From Asaia bogorensis (GTDB lineage Bacteria > Pseudomonadota > Alphaproteobacteria > Acetobacterales > Acetobacteraceae), in the NCBI GenBank assembly GCA_945869965.1, contig CAMBRC010000004.1, positions 25,309 to 89,308 of the forward strand: a DNA stretch of 64,000 bases, given 5' to 3'. The position numbers and the translations under genes are program-made. The notes beneath the pieces were generated by a model, which saw nothing but the letters and a program-made list of their open reading frames with translations, had not been told where the DNA came from and ran no database searches. Of the stretch, positions 1 through 7,644 are shown one piece after another (the first letter of the stretch is position 1; every line of letters starts with the position of its first letter).

Positions 1-316
1 GCAGCGGGCCGATCATCGTCATGCCCATGTCGTTCAGACGGGTGCAGCCATGGCGCTGCAATTCCTCCAGCATAACCAGCTGCTTGCCGGCAGTCAGCCC
101 CATGCCGCCGTACTGGGGCGGCCAGCCAGGCGCGAGCCAGCCCTTTTCGGAAAGCTTGTAGTACCAGACCTTGTTTTCCGAAAAATGCAGCCGCTTGGTC
201 GGGTTGCGCAATTCGGGCGGATAATTCGCGCGGATCCAATTGCGCACCAGCATGCGAAAGCCGTCATCGTCGAGGCTGTTATAGTCCTCGGGCTCCGCCG
301 GCGTAACTGCGTTCAT
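1..316 (-). CDS. Acyl-CoA dehydrogenase family protein, N-terminal part (cut by window edge)
   Basis: The reading frame starts with an ATG at 316 and runs leftward off the window without a stop, so only about 105 residues are visible. The start reads MNAVTPAEPEDYNSLDDDGF. It continues with an RNWIRANYPPELRN stretch and a WLAPGWPPQYGGMGLT motif, typical of the N-terminal helical domain of acyl-CoA dehydrogenases that act on CoA thioesters with FAD. The later segment (LEELQRHGCTRLNDMGMTMIGP) resembles the part of the family before the substrate cavity. The catalytic and FAD-binding parts lie outside the window, so substrate class cannot be judged. It is divergent from the MFS gene that begins near 446. 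The family call is firm; the specific reaction is unknown. Confidence 0.85.
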   Translation of the reverse strand, partial: MNAVTPAEPEDYNSLDDDGFRMLVRNWIRANYPPELRNPTKRLHFSENKVWYYKLSEKGWLAPGWPPQYGGMGLTAGKQLVMLEELQRHGCTRLNDMGMTMIGPL

Positions 317-445
317 CGTGGTGCTCCGCTTGGTCGATGCAGTTGCAGGTTAGGCCGCATCCGCGCCCTGTTCCAGTGGGGCGTGCGGCGATAGGGTGGC
401 CGCCGGTTCGGGGGAGACGCGGCCATACGCAGCGCGCATGCAGGA

Positions 446-1783
446 TTGCTGGTGATCGGCCTCGGCACATTGGTGGTGCCGCTGGATTCGATGGTCAACG
501 TCGCCTTCCCCGACATCGTGCGCGATTTCGGGCTTGAGATCCCGATGATCCAATGGGTGGTGATCAGCTACGTGCTGACCCATGCCAGCTTGATGCTGGT
601 GTTTGGCCGGCTCGGCGACATGCTGGGCCATCGCCGCATCTTCCTGATCGGCGCGGCGGTCAGCTTGTTGGCGTTTATCGGCTGCACCCTCGCCCCGGCC
701 TATGGCTGGCTGTTGGCCGCGCGGGTGGCTCAGGGCATGGGGGCGGCACTACTGTTGAGTTGCGGCCCGGCGCTGGCGACGTTTTTGTTTCCAGAGAGCG
801 AGCGCGCCCGGGCGCTCGGGCTGTACACCATGATCTTCGGCCTCGGCGGCGCGCTAGGCCCGCCGCTGGCGGGGTTGCTGGTGGAGCAATGGGGCTGGCG
901 GGCGGTCTATGCGGTGCGGGTGCCGCTGTGCCTGGTGGCCTTCGCCTTCGCCATGCGCCTGCCGGTGGCGCCAGCCTCCGGCCAGCGCGAGCGCTTTGAT
1001 GCCGTGGGCGCGATACTGCTGGCATTGACCATCACGGCCACCTTGCTGGCGGTGAACCAGTTGCGCGACTGGGCGGGCCAGGGGTTCCTGATCCTGGCGA
1101 TGGCGGGCGTCGCGGTGGCCGCCGGCGCCGGTTTCGTGCGCCGCGAACTGCGCGTGGAGCGGCCGATCATCGATGTCAGGCTGTTCGGCGATGCAGGCTT
1201 TGCCGTGATCAACCTGGGCAACGTGCTGGTCAATCTCTCGGCCTTTGCCGTGATGCTGCTGGCGCCGTTCTACCTGGTGCAGGTGGTGGGCCTGTCGGTG
1301 ACGATGCTGGGCCTGGTGCTGGCCTGCTCCGCGGTCGGCATGATGGTCTCCGCACCCCTGGCCGGGCGCCTGGCCGCACGCATCCCTGCCCGAAGACTGC
1401 TGGTCGCCGGCACCGCCATGGTGGCCGCCTCGCTCGCCCTGGTGAGCCAGACGGCCGGGCTGGCGGTGATGCTGCCCGCGCTGGTGCTGCAAGGGGTGGG
1501 GCTCGGACTGTACCAGGTCGCCTATACCGAAATCGTCACCCGCACCCTGCCCCGTCGTGCCCGCGGGGTGGCGGGGAGTTTGGCGATGATGACCCGCACC
1601 TTGGGAACGGTGACCGGCGCGGCCGTGTTGATGCTGGCCTTCACGTGGGTGCGCGGCATGGCGGACGCCGCGGGGCTCGGCGGCAACGAAGCACTGGCCG
1701 CCGGATTTCGCGCCGCCTTCATGCTGGCGGCGGCCATCACCGCGGCGACCACCATGCTGCTGCTGTGGCGGTCGCCGAAGTAA
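446..1783 (+). CDS. MFS transporter, drug:H+ antiporter (EmrB/QacA-like)
   Basis: This is a polytopic inner membrane protein of about 445 residues, predicted to export small molecules using the proton gradient. Motif A of the family is visible around residues 53-68 (GRLGDMLGHRRIFLIG). An antiporter motif-C-like segment (LGGALGPPLAGLL) follows near residue 135, and the rest is a series of Gly/Ala/Leu-rich membrane helices. The start is uncertain. The given TTG is the first bacterial start codon seen in this frame, but the frame stays open upstream to 395 and no good ribosome binding site precedes 446. The N-terminus looks slightly shorter than usual for the family. It is divergent from the acyl-CoA dehydrogenase fragment and converges on the MipA-like gene with only 7 nt between stops. 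The transported substrate cannot be inferred. Confidence 0.85.
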   Translation: MLVIGLGTLVVPLDSMVNVAFPDIVRDFGLEIPMIQWVVISYVLTHASLMLVFGRLGDMLGHRRIFLIGAAVSLLAFIGCTLAPAYGWLLAARVAQGMGAALLLSCGPALATFLFPESERARALGLYTMIFGLGGALGPPLAGLLVEQWGWRAVYAVRVPLCLVAFAFAMRLPVAPASGQRERFDAVGAILLALTITATLLAVNQLRDWAGQGFLILAMAGVAVAAGAGFVRRELRVERPIIDVRLFGDAGFAVINLGNVLVNLSAFAVMLLAPFYLVQVVGLSVTMLGLVLACSAVGMMVSAPLAGRLAARIPARRLLVAGTAMVAASLALVSQTAGLAVMLPALVLQGVGLGLYQVAYTEIVTRTLPRRARGVAGSLAMMTRTLGTVTGAAVLMLAFTWVRGMADAAGLGGNEALAAGFRAAFMLAAAITAATTMLLLWRSPK

Positions 1784-1790
1784 CCGGACG

Positions 1791-2639
1791 CTAGAACTGG
1801 TAGGTCGCGCCGAACATCGCGATCGGCTGGGTACGGCGCTGCGTGATCGGGCTCTTGGCCGCGTCACCGAGCAGATGGACAACGCCGGCCGATCCATTGA
1901 TGCGCCACTGCTGGGTGATCGCATAGGTCGCCGACAGCATGAACGTCACGTCGCGCATCCCTGACTCCGGCCGATATGCCTGGAACGATGTTCGTTGTGC
2001 CTGTAATCCGCTGATCCCAAACCATTCCTGCATATGGCTTTGATCGGCCCAGGTGCCATCGACCCGTGCCGCGAGCGAGAAATCCGCGGTCACCGGGATC
2101 CGATACGAAGCGCCAACGGCCGCGGTGGTGCCGCTCTGCCCGCCAAAGGCTTTTTCAGCCCGCGCGGAGAACCCCACGGGGCCAAAATCGGCGCGAACAA
2201 ACAAGTTGCCGGCGGCCGCGGACGAAATATCGCCCATGCCATTCAGCCGGGCCGCGACATCCTGGTCCCGCCCGCGGGCATAGCCGACACCGCCGCCGAC
2301 GGAAATGGCCCCGAAGCGCACCGCCACGATGCCCAAACCGTCGCGGGCATTGAGGAAGACGGTATCAAGGCCCGGCAATCCCGGACGATAGGCGAGATCA
2401 ACCAGTGGTATCGGCGTGAAGCCCAGCGACCGGCTGCCGGGATAGATCGGCGCCAGGATGCCGCCCGCCCCGATCCGGACGGACCATTTGCCCGGCTCCG
2501 GCGGTGGTCCCCCCTGGGCGTGTGCCGGGGCGCCATGCAGCGCCAGGAAGCTCGCCACGCATACCGGCAACAACGCCGCGCGCATGGCGATAACGCCGGC
2601 CCTTCGTAGGGTGGCGGCGTTGAGCTTACGTGGTTGCAT
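1791..2639 (-). CDS. MipA/OmpV family outer membrane protein
   Basis: A 282-residue protein with a signal peptide (hydrophobic core around residues 20-40, cleavage likely after AHAQ). The mature part is rich in alternating hydrophobic residues and Gly and ends in an aromatic (ATYQF), as expected of an outer membrane beta barrel. The segment GAGGILAPIYPGSRSLGFTP and the final MFGATYQF are typical of the MipA/OmpV family. Family members include MltA-interacting scaffolds and porin-like proteins, so the exact role is unknown. The ATG at 2639 is chosen over an upstream TTG because GGGAG lies 7 nt before it. It seems to be a single gene: its end nearly touches the MFS stop, and a 219-bp gap separates it from the solute-binding protein gene upstream. 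Confidence 0.85.
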   Translation of the reverse strand: MQPRKLNAATLRRAGVIAMRAALLPVCVASFLALHGAPAHAQGGPPPEPGKWSVRIGAGGILAPIYPGSRSLGFTPIPLVDLAYRPGLPGLDTVFLNARDGLGIVAVRFGAISVGGGVGYARGRDQDVAARLNGMGDISSAAAGNLFVRADFGPVGFSARAEKAFGGQSGTTAAVGASYRIPVTADFSLAARVDGTWADQSHMQEWFGISGLQAQRTSFQAYRPESGMRDVTFMLSATYAITQQWRINGSAGVVHLLGDAAKSPITQRRTQPIAMFGATYQF

Positions 2640-2822
2640 CGGCAACTCCCTTCCTTGTTACGCTCCCATCCCCCGGCAGAGTGGGTTCGGTCTCGGTAGG
2701 GCGCATGGACGCGCCTGCGTTGACGCGCGCCTTGCAGCGCCAGAGACGGGAAGTGGGGGGGAGTTGGAGTCTTACAAGGCCACCGGTGCGACGGCATGCC
2801 CGTGCTGTCGGCGCAACGCGTT

Positions 2823-2853
2823 GCCTCCCGGTCCCGTTGGTGAACCGGGAGGC
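2823..2853 (-). terminator. Hairpin just after the solute-binding protein gene
   Basis: Perfect 10-bp arms (GCCTCCCGGT and ACCGGGAGGC) enclose an 11-nt loop, starting 11 nt past the stop of the minus-strand solute-binding protein gene. No U-run follows, so it may stabilise a 3' end or work with Rho rather than act as a classical intrinsic terminator. The remainder of the 2640-2864 gap holds the ribosome binding site of the MipA-like gene and nothing else I recognise. Confidence 0.5.
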
Positions 2854-2864
2854 GTTGAGCGCTT

Positions 2865-4436
2865 CTACTTCGCGGGCAGCACTTCGATGGCCATCGTCTC
2901 TTCGTCCTGGCGGGTGGTGTACATCACCTTGTCGGCCCGCCCGGCGCTGACGGTGCCGAAGGCCAGCACGGGGATGATCCAGTTGCGCTCCACCGTCAGT
3001 TCGGTGATCCGCTCGAGCGCCGCGCGGCGCTTGGGCAGGTCGAGCATCGGCCGCACATCCTGGATCAGGCGGTCGAGCTCGGGATCGCTGACGCCGGAGG
3101 TGTTGATGGCGCCCAGCCCCTTGTCCTTGTCAGGAGTGTGGACCACCAGACTGAGGAAGTACGAGGACTCACCGGTCAGGCTGCCCCAGCCGGCCATCGA
3201 CACGCCGAACTCGCGCTTGGCGCGGCGCGGGAAGAACACGGCCGAGGGATAGGCCGACACCGTGACCTTGATGCCGATGCGCGAATACTGTTGTGCGACG
3301 GCCTCGCAGATCTTGGCGTCGTTGGGGAAGCGGTCGTTCGGGCAGGACAGCTCGATCTGGAAGCCGTCCTTGTAGCCGGCCTCGGCCATCAGCGCGCGGC
3401 CCCGTTCCACGTTGTAGGGCGCGGGCGGAATGCGCGGGCTGGCGCCGAACATGCTCTCGGGCACCGGCTGGGTCATCTTTACGGCCAAGCCCTCCATCAC
3501 CCGATCCACCAGCGCCTCGCGGTTGATCGCCAGCGACATCGCCTGGCGCACGCGGGCGTCCTTGAACGGGTTCTTAGCCAGCGGGGCGCCGGCATTGTCC
3601 TTCACCCCCGGCGCCTGGTCGGAGCTGACATCGGGATAGACCATGTAGACATAGGCCGACGGGCCGGAGAACACCTTCATCTTCCGGTCGGTCTTGAGCT
3701 TCTCGACATCGGCGACCGGCACGCGGTTGATGAAATCGACATCGCCGGACAGCAGGGCGGCGACGCGGGCGGGGTTGTTGGAGATCGGTGCGATCTTCAG
3801 CGTGGCCCAATGCGGGCGGCCGCCCCAATACGCGTCGTTGCGCACCAGCAACTGCGGCGTGCCGGGGGCCCAGGACACCAGCTTGTACGGGCCTGTGCCG
3901 ATCGAGGCCTTGGCGGTGTTGAAATCGGCGGTGGGCTGCACGCCCTTGGCGCCCGACATCATGAACACGTTGGACAGGTTGGTCGGCATCAGCGGCACCG
4001 GGCCATCGGTGATGAACCGAACGGTCAGGGGATCCACCACCACCACGTCCTTGATCTGGCTGGTGTAGGCGGAATAGGCGCTGGGATTGCCCTGGAGCGT
4101 CGGGATGCGGGCGAGGGTGAACTTCACATCCTCGGCGGTGAAGGGCGAGCCGTCATGGAAGGTGACGCCAGGCCGCAGCTTGAATTCCCAGGTGGTCTCG
4201 TCGATCACCTTCCAGGACAGCGCCAGGCTGGGCCGGTCCTGCAGGTTGACGTCGCGGCCGACCAGCGTGTCGTACTGGTTGCGCATGGCGGCGGTGTTGT
4301 TGCCGAGCAAATGCCATTGCGGGTCCATGGTATTCGGCTCGTTCTGGATGCCGATATTCAGGTTCTGGGCGCTCGCCATCGGGACGAGGGCAGTGGACGC
4401 CGCAAAGGCGAAGGCGAGAGTGGCAAGTTTGCGCAC
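2865..4436 (-). CDS. ABC transporter substrate-binding protein, family 5 (dipeptide/oligopeptide/nickel type)
   Basis: This is a periplasmic binding protein of about 523 residues that would deliver peptides, oligosaccharides or similar ligands to an ABC importer. The N-terminus (RKLATLAFAFAASTALVPMASA) is a Sec signal peptide. The mature part begins QNLNIGIQNEPNTMDPQWH and carries the family 5 pattern LRPGVTFHDGSPFTAEDVKFTL near residue 100. The start is taken as GTG at 4436 because AGGAGA sits 7 nt upstream; an upstream ATG at 4535 would add a basic leader without a signal. No permease or ATPase genes flank it, so it must work with components encoded elsewhere. It lies downstream of the PimC/PimD-like pair on the same strand, which suggests the ligand may be an organic acid or peptide feeding that pathway. 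That link is inference only. Confidence 0.88.
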   Translation of the reverse strand: MRKLATLAFAFAASTALVPMASAQNLNIGIQNEPNTMDPQWHLLGNNTAAMRNQYDTLVGRDVNLQDRPSLALSWKVIDETTWEFKLRPGVTFHDGSPFTAEDVKFTLARIPTLQGNPSAYSAYTSQIKDVVVVDPLTVRFITDGPVPLMPTNLSNVFMMSGAKGVQPTADFNTAKASIGTGPYKLVSWAPGTPQLLVRNDAYWGGRPHWATLKIAPISNNPARVAALLSGDVDFINRVPVADVEKLKTDRKMKVFSGPSAYVYMVYPDVSSDQAPGVKDNAGAPLAKNPFKDARVRQAMSLAINREALVDRVMEGLAVKMTQPVPESMFGASPRIPPAPYNVERGRALMAEAGYKDGFQIELSCPNDRFPNDAKICEAVAQQYSRIGIKVTVSAYPSAVFFPRRAKREFGVSMAGWGSLTGESSYFLSLVVHTPDKDKGLGAINTSGVSDPELDRLIQDVRPMLDLPKRRAALERITELTVERNWIIPVLAFGTVSAGRADKVMYTTRQDEETMAIEVLPAK

Positions 4437-4470
4437 GCGGCGTCTCCTGGATGGAAGAGGGTTCAAGCGA

Positions 4471-4501
4471 CAACGCCGCGCCCGGGAGGGGCACGGCGTT
4501 G
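4471..4501 (-). terminator. Hairpin between PimD-like gene and solute-binding protein gene
   Basis: Arms CAACGCCG and CGGCGTTG, with further GC pairing inside, form a strong stem in the 108-bp gap between the acyl-CoA dehydrogenase stop (4545) and the next start (4436). No U-run follows. It could attenuate read-through or protect the 3' end of the upstream message. Confidence 0.4.
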
Positions 4502-4544
4502 CAGTAAACGTAATGCAGCGTTGCGTCCTGATCAAGCGCTCCGA

Positions 4545-5681
4545 TCAAGCGACCTGATCGGCGAGCAGGCCGAGGTGATAGGCGCTGTCGCCCCACATGT
4601 GTTCGAACACCATCACCCGGCGGAAGTAGTGACCGACCTGGTATTCTTCGGTCATGCCGATGCCGCCGTGCAGCTGGACCGCGGCTTGCGTCACGAACCG
4701 GCCGGATTGGCCGACGCCGACCTTGGCCATCGAGATGTTGCGCGAACGTTCGGCGGCGTCGTCTTCGTCGACCATCATCGCGGCCAGCATGGCCATCGAG
4801 CGGGCCTGCTCGACCTCGATCAGCATGTCGGCAGCCTTGTGCTGCAGCACCTGGTTCTGGCCGATCGGGCGGCCGAACTGGACGCGGGTGCGCAGGTATT
4901 CCAGCGTCATGTTATGGGCGGCTTCACAGGCACCGACGGTTTCGGCCGCCATCGCGGCGATGCCGGCCTGGGTGACGCGCTCGATCACCCCCATCGCGTC
5001 GCCCACTGTACCCAAAACGGCGTCCGCGCCAAGTTTTACCCCGGACAACGAAATCTCCGCAGCCCTGGTGCCGTCACGCATCGCGTAGCCGCGACGTGCC
5101 AGGCCCGGGGTTCCCGCCGGAACGAGGAACAGGGTCAGGCCGGCCCTGTCCATGCGATCGCCCGAGGTTCGCGCACTGGTGACTAGCGTATCGGCGCAGT
5201 CGCCGTGGAAGACGACGCTCTTGGCGCCTTCGAGTATCCAGCCGCTGCCGTCCTTCGTCGCCGTGGTCATGACATCCGAGAGGTCGTAGCGCGCCTGTTG
5301 CTCGCTATGGGCGAAGGCCAGTTTCAGCGAGCCGTCGACGATCTGGGGCAGGAGTTCGCCCTTTTGCGCTTCGTTGCCGGCATACTTGATGGCGCTGCCG
5401 CCGAGGACGACGGTGGCGAGGTAGGGTTCGAGGACGAGGTTCCGGCCGAACGCCTCCATCACCATCATGATGTCGACGGCGTTGCCGCCGAAGCCGCCGT
5501 AATCCTCGGCGAAGGGCAGGCCGAGCAGGCCAAGCTCGGCATACTTGTCCCAGAGATCCTGGCTCCAGCCTTGGGGCGACTTGATGTAACCGCGCCGCGC
5601 ATCGAAGGCGTAGCGGTCGGCGAGGAGGCGGCCAACAGAGTCGTTGAGCAGCCGTTGGTCTTCGGTGAGATCGAAATCCAT
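4545..5681 (-). CDS. Acyl-CoA dehydrogenase, PimD-like small subunit
   Basis: A 378-residue FAD-dependent acyl-CoA dehydrogenase with the full family fold, starting MDFDLTEDQRLLNDSVGRLL. It has a central beta-domain region and a C-terminal helical domain containing QFGRPIGQNQVLQHKAADM and LHGGIGMTEEY. Length and organisation match the smaller partner of the pimeloyl-CoA dehydrogenase type, in which two homologous subunits are encoded side by side. Its ATG overlaps the stop of the large subunit gene by one base (TGATG), so translation is probably coupled and the two likely form a heteromer. It would introduce a double bond into a CoA ester of a dicarboxylic or branched acid. The precise substrate is not shown by the sequence. 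Confidence 0.85.
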   Translation of the reverse strand: MDFDLTEDQRLLNDSVGRLLADRYAFDARRGYIKSPQGWSQDLWDKYAELGLLGLPFAEDYGGFGGNAVDIMMVMEAFGRNLVLEPYLATVVLGGSAIKYAGNEAQKGELLPQIVDGSLKLAFAHSEQQARYDLSDVMTTATKDGSGWILEGAKSVVFHGDCADTLVTSARTSGDRMDRAGLTLFLVPAGTPGLARRGYAMRDGTRAAEISLSGVKLGADAVLGTVGDAMGVIERVTQAGIAAMAAETVGACEAAHNMTLEYLRTRVQFGRPIGQNQVLQHKAADMLIEVEQARSMAMLAAMMVDEDDAAERSRNISMAKVGVGQSGRFVTQAAVQLHGGIGMTEEYQVGHYFRRVMVFEHMWGDSAYHLGLLADQVA

Positions 5682-6901
5682 CAGAGCCTCAGGATTGCTT
5701 TGTTCAGGATGTTCTTTTGGATCTCGTTGGTGCCGCCGTAGATCGAGGCGGCACGCAGCATGAGATACGGCGGAGCGGCGTAACCGGCCCAGTCCGGCCC
5801 GATCTTCGGTTCGTTGTCACCGGACTCCTGATTGAGGCTGTCCAGCTCCTTCGCCCAGTCCGGCATGGCCAGGGGGCCGGCGATGTCCATGACGAGTTCG
5901 GCGGTGTCTTGCAGCAGCTCGGTGCCCTTGATCTTGAGCAGGGAGGAGAACGGGTCGGGCTTGCCGTCGCTGGCCGCGGCGGCTTTGGACACGACGCGCA
6001 GCTGGGTCAGTTCGAGCGCCTTGGCCTGGACCTGGAGCTTGGCGACGCGGCTGCGGAAGCCGGGGTCCTCGATCAGGGGCTTGCCGTTCTGGCGGACGTC
6101 GCGGGCGAGTTCGCGGGCGTAGTTGATGCGCTCCATGGACTTGCCGAGGCGGGCGATGCCGGTGCGTTCGTTGCCGAGCAGGAATTTGGCGACATCCCAG
6201 CCTTTGTTCTCGTCGTAGATGCGGTTGGCGACCGGGACCTTTACGTCGTCGAAGAAGACTTCGTTCAGGTGATGGGCACCGTCGATCGAGATGATCGGGC
6301 GGACGGTGATGCCGGGGGTCTTCATGTCGACCAGCAGGAAGGAAATACCCTCCTGCGGCTTGCGGGCGTTCGGGTTGGTGCGCACCAGGACGAAGCACCA
6401 ATCGGCCATGTGGGCCGTGCTGGTCCAGATCTTCTGGCCGTTGACGATGTAGTCGTCGCCGACCTGCTTGGCGGCGGTTTTCAGCGAAGCCAGGTCGGAG
6501 CCGGAGCCGGGCTCGGAGAAGCCCTGGCACCACCAATCGTCGAGGTTGGCGGCACGGGGCAGGATGTGGGCCTTCTGCTCGGGGGTGCCGAACTGGATGA
6601 TCACCGGGCCGATCATGGTGATGTTGAAACCGTTCACCTCCGGCGCGTGGCAGATCTGGTTCTCTTCCTGGAAGATCATGCGCTGGGTCGGCGACCAGTC
6701 GGTGCCCCCGAACTCCTTGGGCCATTTGTAGGTGGCCCAGCCCTTCTTGTTCAGGATGCGCTGCCAGTCGACGATGTCCTGCTTGGTGGCGGAGTAGCCG
6801 AGGCGCAGGCGCTCGCGCGTCTTGGCCGGCAGGTTTTGCTGGATGAAGTCGCGGACTTCCTTGCGGAAGGCGACCTCCTGTTCCGTGAAGCGCAGATCCA
6901 T
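5681..6901 (-). CDS. Acyl-CoA dehydrogenase, PimC-like large subunit
   Basis: A 406-residue acyl-CoA dehydrogenase. Visible family features are the FAD and substrate region WWCQGFSEPGSGSDLASL (around 120-140), KIWTSTAHMADW, and the C-terminal YGGTNEIQKNIL. The start is well supported by GAGGGAA 5 nt before ATG 6901. It is directly coupled to the PimD-like gene and strongly resembles the protein at 7645-8862, so the two large subunits are paralogues. It likely oxidises a medium-chain or dicarboxyl-CoA together with the small subunit, passing electrons to ETF. A conserved 24-25 nt tag, shared with the rnpB upstream region, lies about 80 nt before its start. Confidence 0.85.
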   Translation of the reverse strand: MDLRFTEQEVAFRKEVRDFIQQNLPAKTRERLRLGYSATKQDIVDWQRILNKKGWATYKWPKEFGGTDWSPTQRMIFQEENQICHAPEVNGFNITMIGPVIIQFGTPEQKAHILPRAANLDDWWCQGFSEPGSGSDLASLKTAAKQVGDDYIVNGQKIWTSTAHMADWCFVLVRTNPNARKPQEGISFLLVDMKTPGITVRPIISIDGAHHLNEVFFDDVKVPVANRIYDENKGWDVAKFLLGNERTGIARLGKSMERINYARELARDVRQNGKPLIEDPGFRSRVAKLQVQAKALELTQLRVVSKAAAASDGKPDPFSSLLKIKGTELLQDTAELVMDIAGPLAMPDWAKELDSLNQESGDNEPKIGPDWAGYAAPPYLMLRAASIYGGTNEIQKNILNKAILRL

Positions 6902-6978
6902 TGGGTTCCCTCTCGCTCGGTCAATGCCGCTCGGCAGATAGTATGTGGGGCGGGCTGGCGGCAGGCAAGGGGTGGGTT

Positions 6979-7003
6979 GGTTAGTTAATTTTGATATCGT
7001 AAC
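6979..7003 (-). other. Conserved 3' tag, copy 1 (GTTACGATATC...TTAACTAACC)
   Basis: Read on the minus strand, this AT-rich segment matches the one at 36839-36862 except for one extra A and one substitution. In both places it sits at or just after the end of a small paralogous gene and before the next gene on the same strand. Here it lies outside the annotated small gene, 46 nt past its stop. The alternative frame through it reads VTIS, like the C-terminus of the other copy. Confidence 0.6.
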
Positions 7004-7049
7004 GTTTAGGGCATGCTTGGGCGATGGCGCTTGAGGGGCTGGGCTGGGG

Positions 7050-7448
7050 TCAGTGGGGCGGCGGCAGGCGGACGGCGCGGGCGCGCGACGGGGCGGTCGG
7101 GGTGGGAAAGCAGGCTGCCGCGGTGCGGTGCGGGATGGCGGGAGCGCGCGGGGGGATTCCGGGCGTGGCGGAGTCCCGGCGGGCGTTGCGCGTGCGGAGC
7201 CGGCGGGGTGCCTGGTGCGGCGACGTGGCGCGGGGATGGAAGGTGCGACGCGCGGCGGATTGCGGCAGGGGGAGCGCGTCGGATTGCCACAACAGGAGCA
7301 TCTGCTCCAGGCGGCCGAAGATGCGGGCGAGGCAGGACATGATGAGGGCGTGCAGCGACGGCGGCAGCCAGCCCGAGGCGGAGTCCGCCTGGACCGAGGC
7401 GCGCAGTGTGCCGACCCGTTCGGCGAGGGTAGCCGGTGAAGTTTCCAT
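7050..7448 (-). CDS. Small Ala/Pro/Arg-rich hypothetical protein, paralogue of 36356-36856
   Basis: Function unknown. The 132-residue product begins METSPATLAERV. Its only conserved part is the N-terminal 60 residues, which align without gaps to the product at 36356 with 34 identities by my count. The core shared motif is LPxSLHALI followed by LARxFGRLEQxLLLWQ, probably one or two amphipathic helices. The C-terminal half is low-complexity Pro/Arg/Ala. The ATG at 7448 is chosen because both paralogues start at the equivalent residue and both have a promoter-like pair just before it; there is no ribosome binding site. A frameshift near the end may have removed the conserved VTIS terminus. It lies between two acyl-CoA dehydrogenase genes but has no visible link to them. 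Confidence 0.6.
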   Translation of the reverse strand: METSPATLAERVGTLRASVQADSASGWLPPSLHALIMSCLARIFGRLEQMLLLWQSDALPLPQSAARRTFHPRATSPHQAPRRLRTRNARRDSATPGIPPRAPAIPHRTAAACFPTPTAPSRARAVRLPPPH

Positions 7449-7454
7449 GCATCG

Positions 7455-7483
7455 TATCTAACAGATGTTTGTTAGATATGCAA
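7455..7483 (-). promoter_or_regulatory. Promoter with overlapping palindromic operator, leaderless small gene
   Basis: On the minus strand a -35-like TTGCAT (7483-7478), a 17-bp spacer and a -10-like TAGATA (7460-7455) end 6 nt before the ATG at 7448. The transcript would therefore start at or very near the start codon. The spacer and -10 are covered by a perfect inverted repeat with 9-bp arms TATCTAACA/TGTTAGATA (7455-7478), a plausible operator. Upstream at about 7501-7516 is an A/T-run block resembling those before 20111 and 36356. Confidence 0.5.
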
Positions 7484-7600
7484 GGGATGACTTCTGGTTT
7501 TTGGGAAATTTTTTGAGAAAGAGGTGAGGGGTATTCAAGAGAGCGAGAGCCCCCCTCCGGCTCCCCCCGCCCAAGCGCGAGGGGAGAGAAGATTCTTGTG

Positions 7601-7640
7601 GATGAAGTTTTTTTGCTTCTTTTTGTTCACAAAAAGAAGG
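7601..7640 (+). repeat. Family A AT-rich hairpin repeat (forward)
   Basis: GATGAAG, a run of seven T, then a perfect hairpin with 10-bp arms (CTTCTTTTTG/CAAAAAGAAG) and a TTCA loop. It lies 4 nt past the stop of the minus-strand acyl-CoA dehydrogenase gene at 7645 and upstream of the small gene at 7448. Between 7484 and 7600 there is otherwise only a G/A- and C-rich stretch without features. Confidence 0.85.
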
Positions 7641-7644
7641 CTTC

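Noticed and set aside
3138..5186. A 682-residue plus-strand frame opposite the solute-binding protein and PimD-like genes
   Set aside because: It crosses two real genes and their intergenic hairpin, and its composition is that of an antisense frame.
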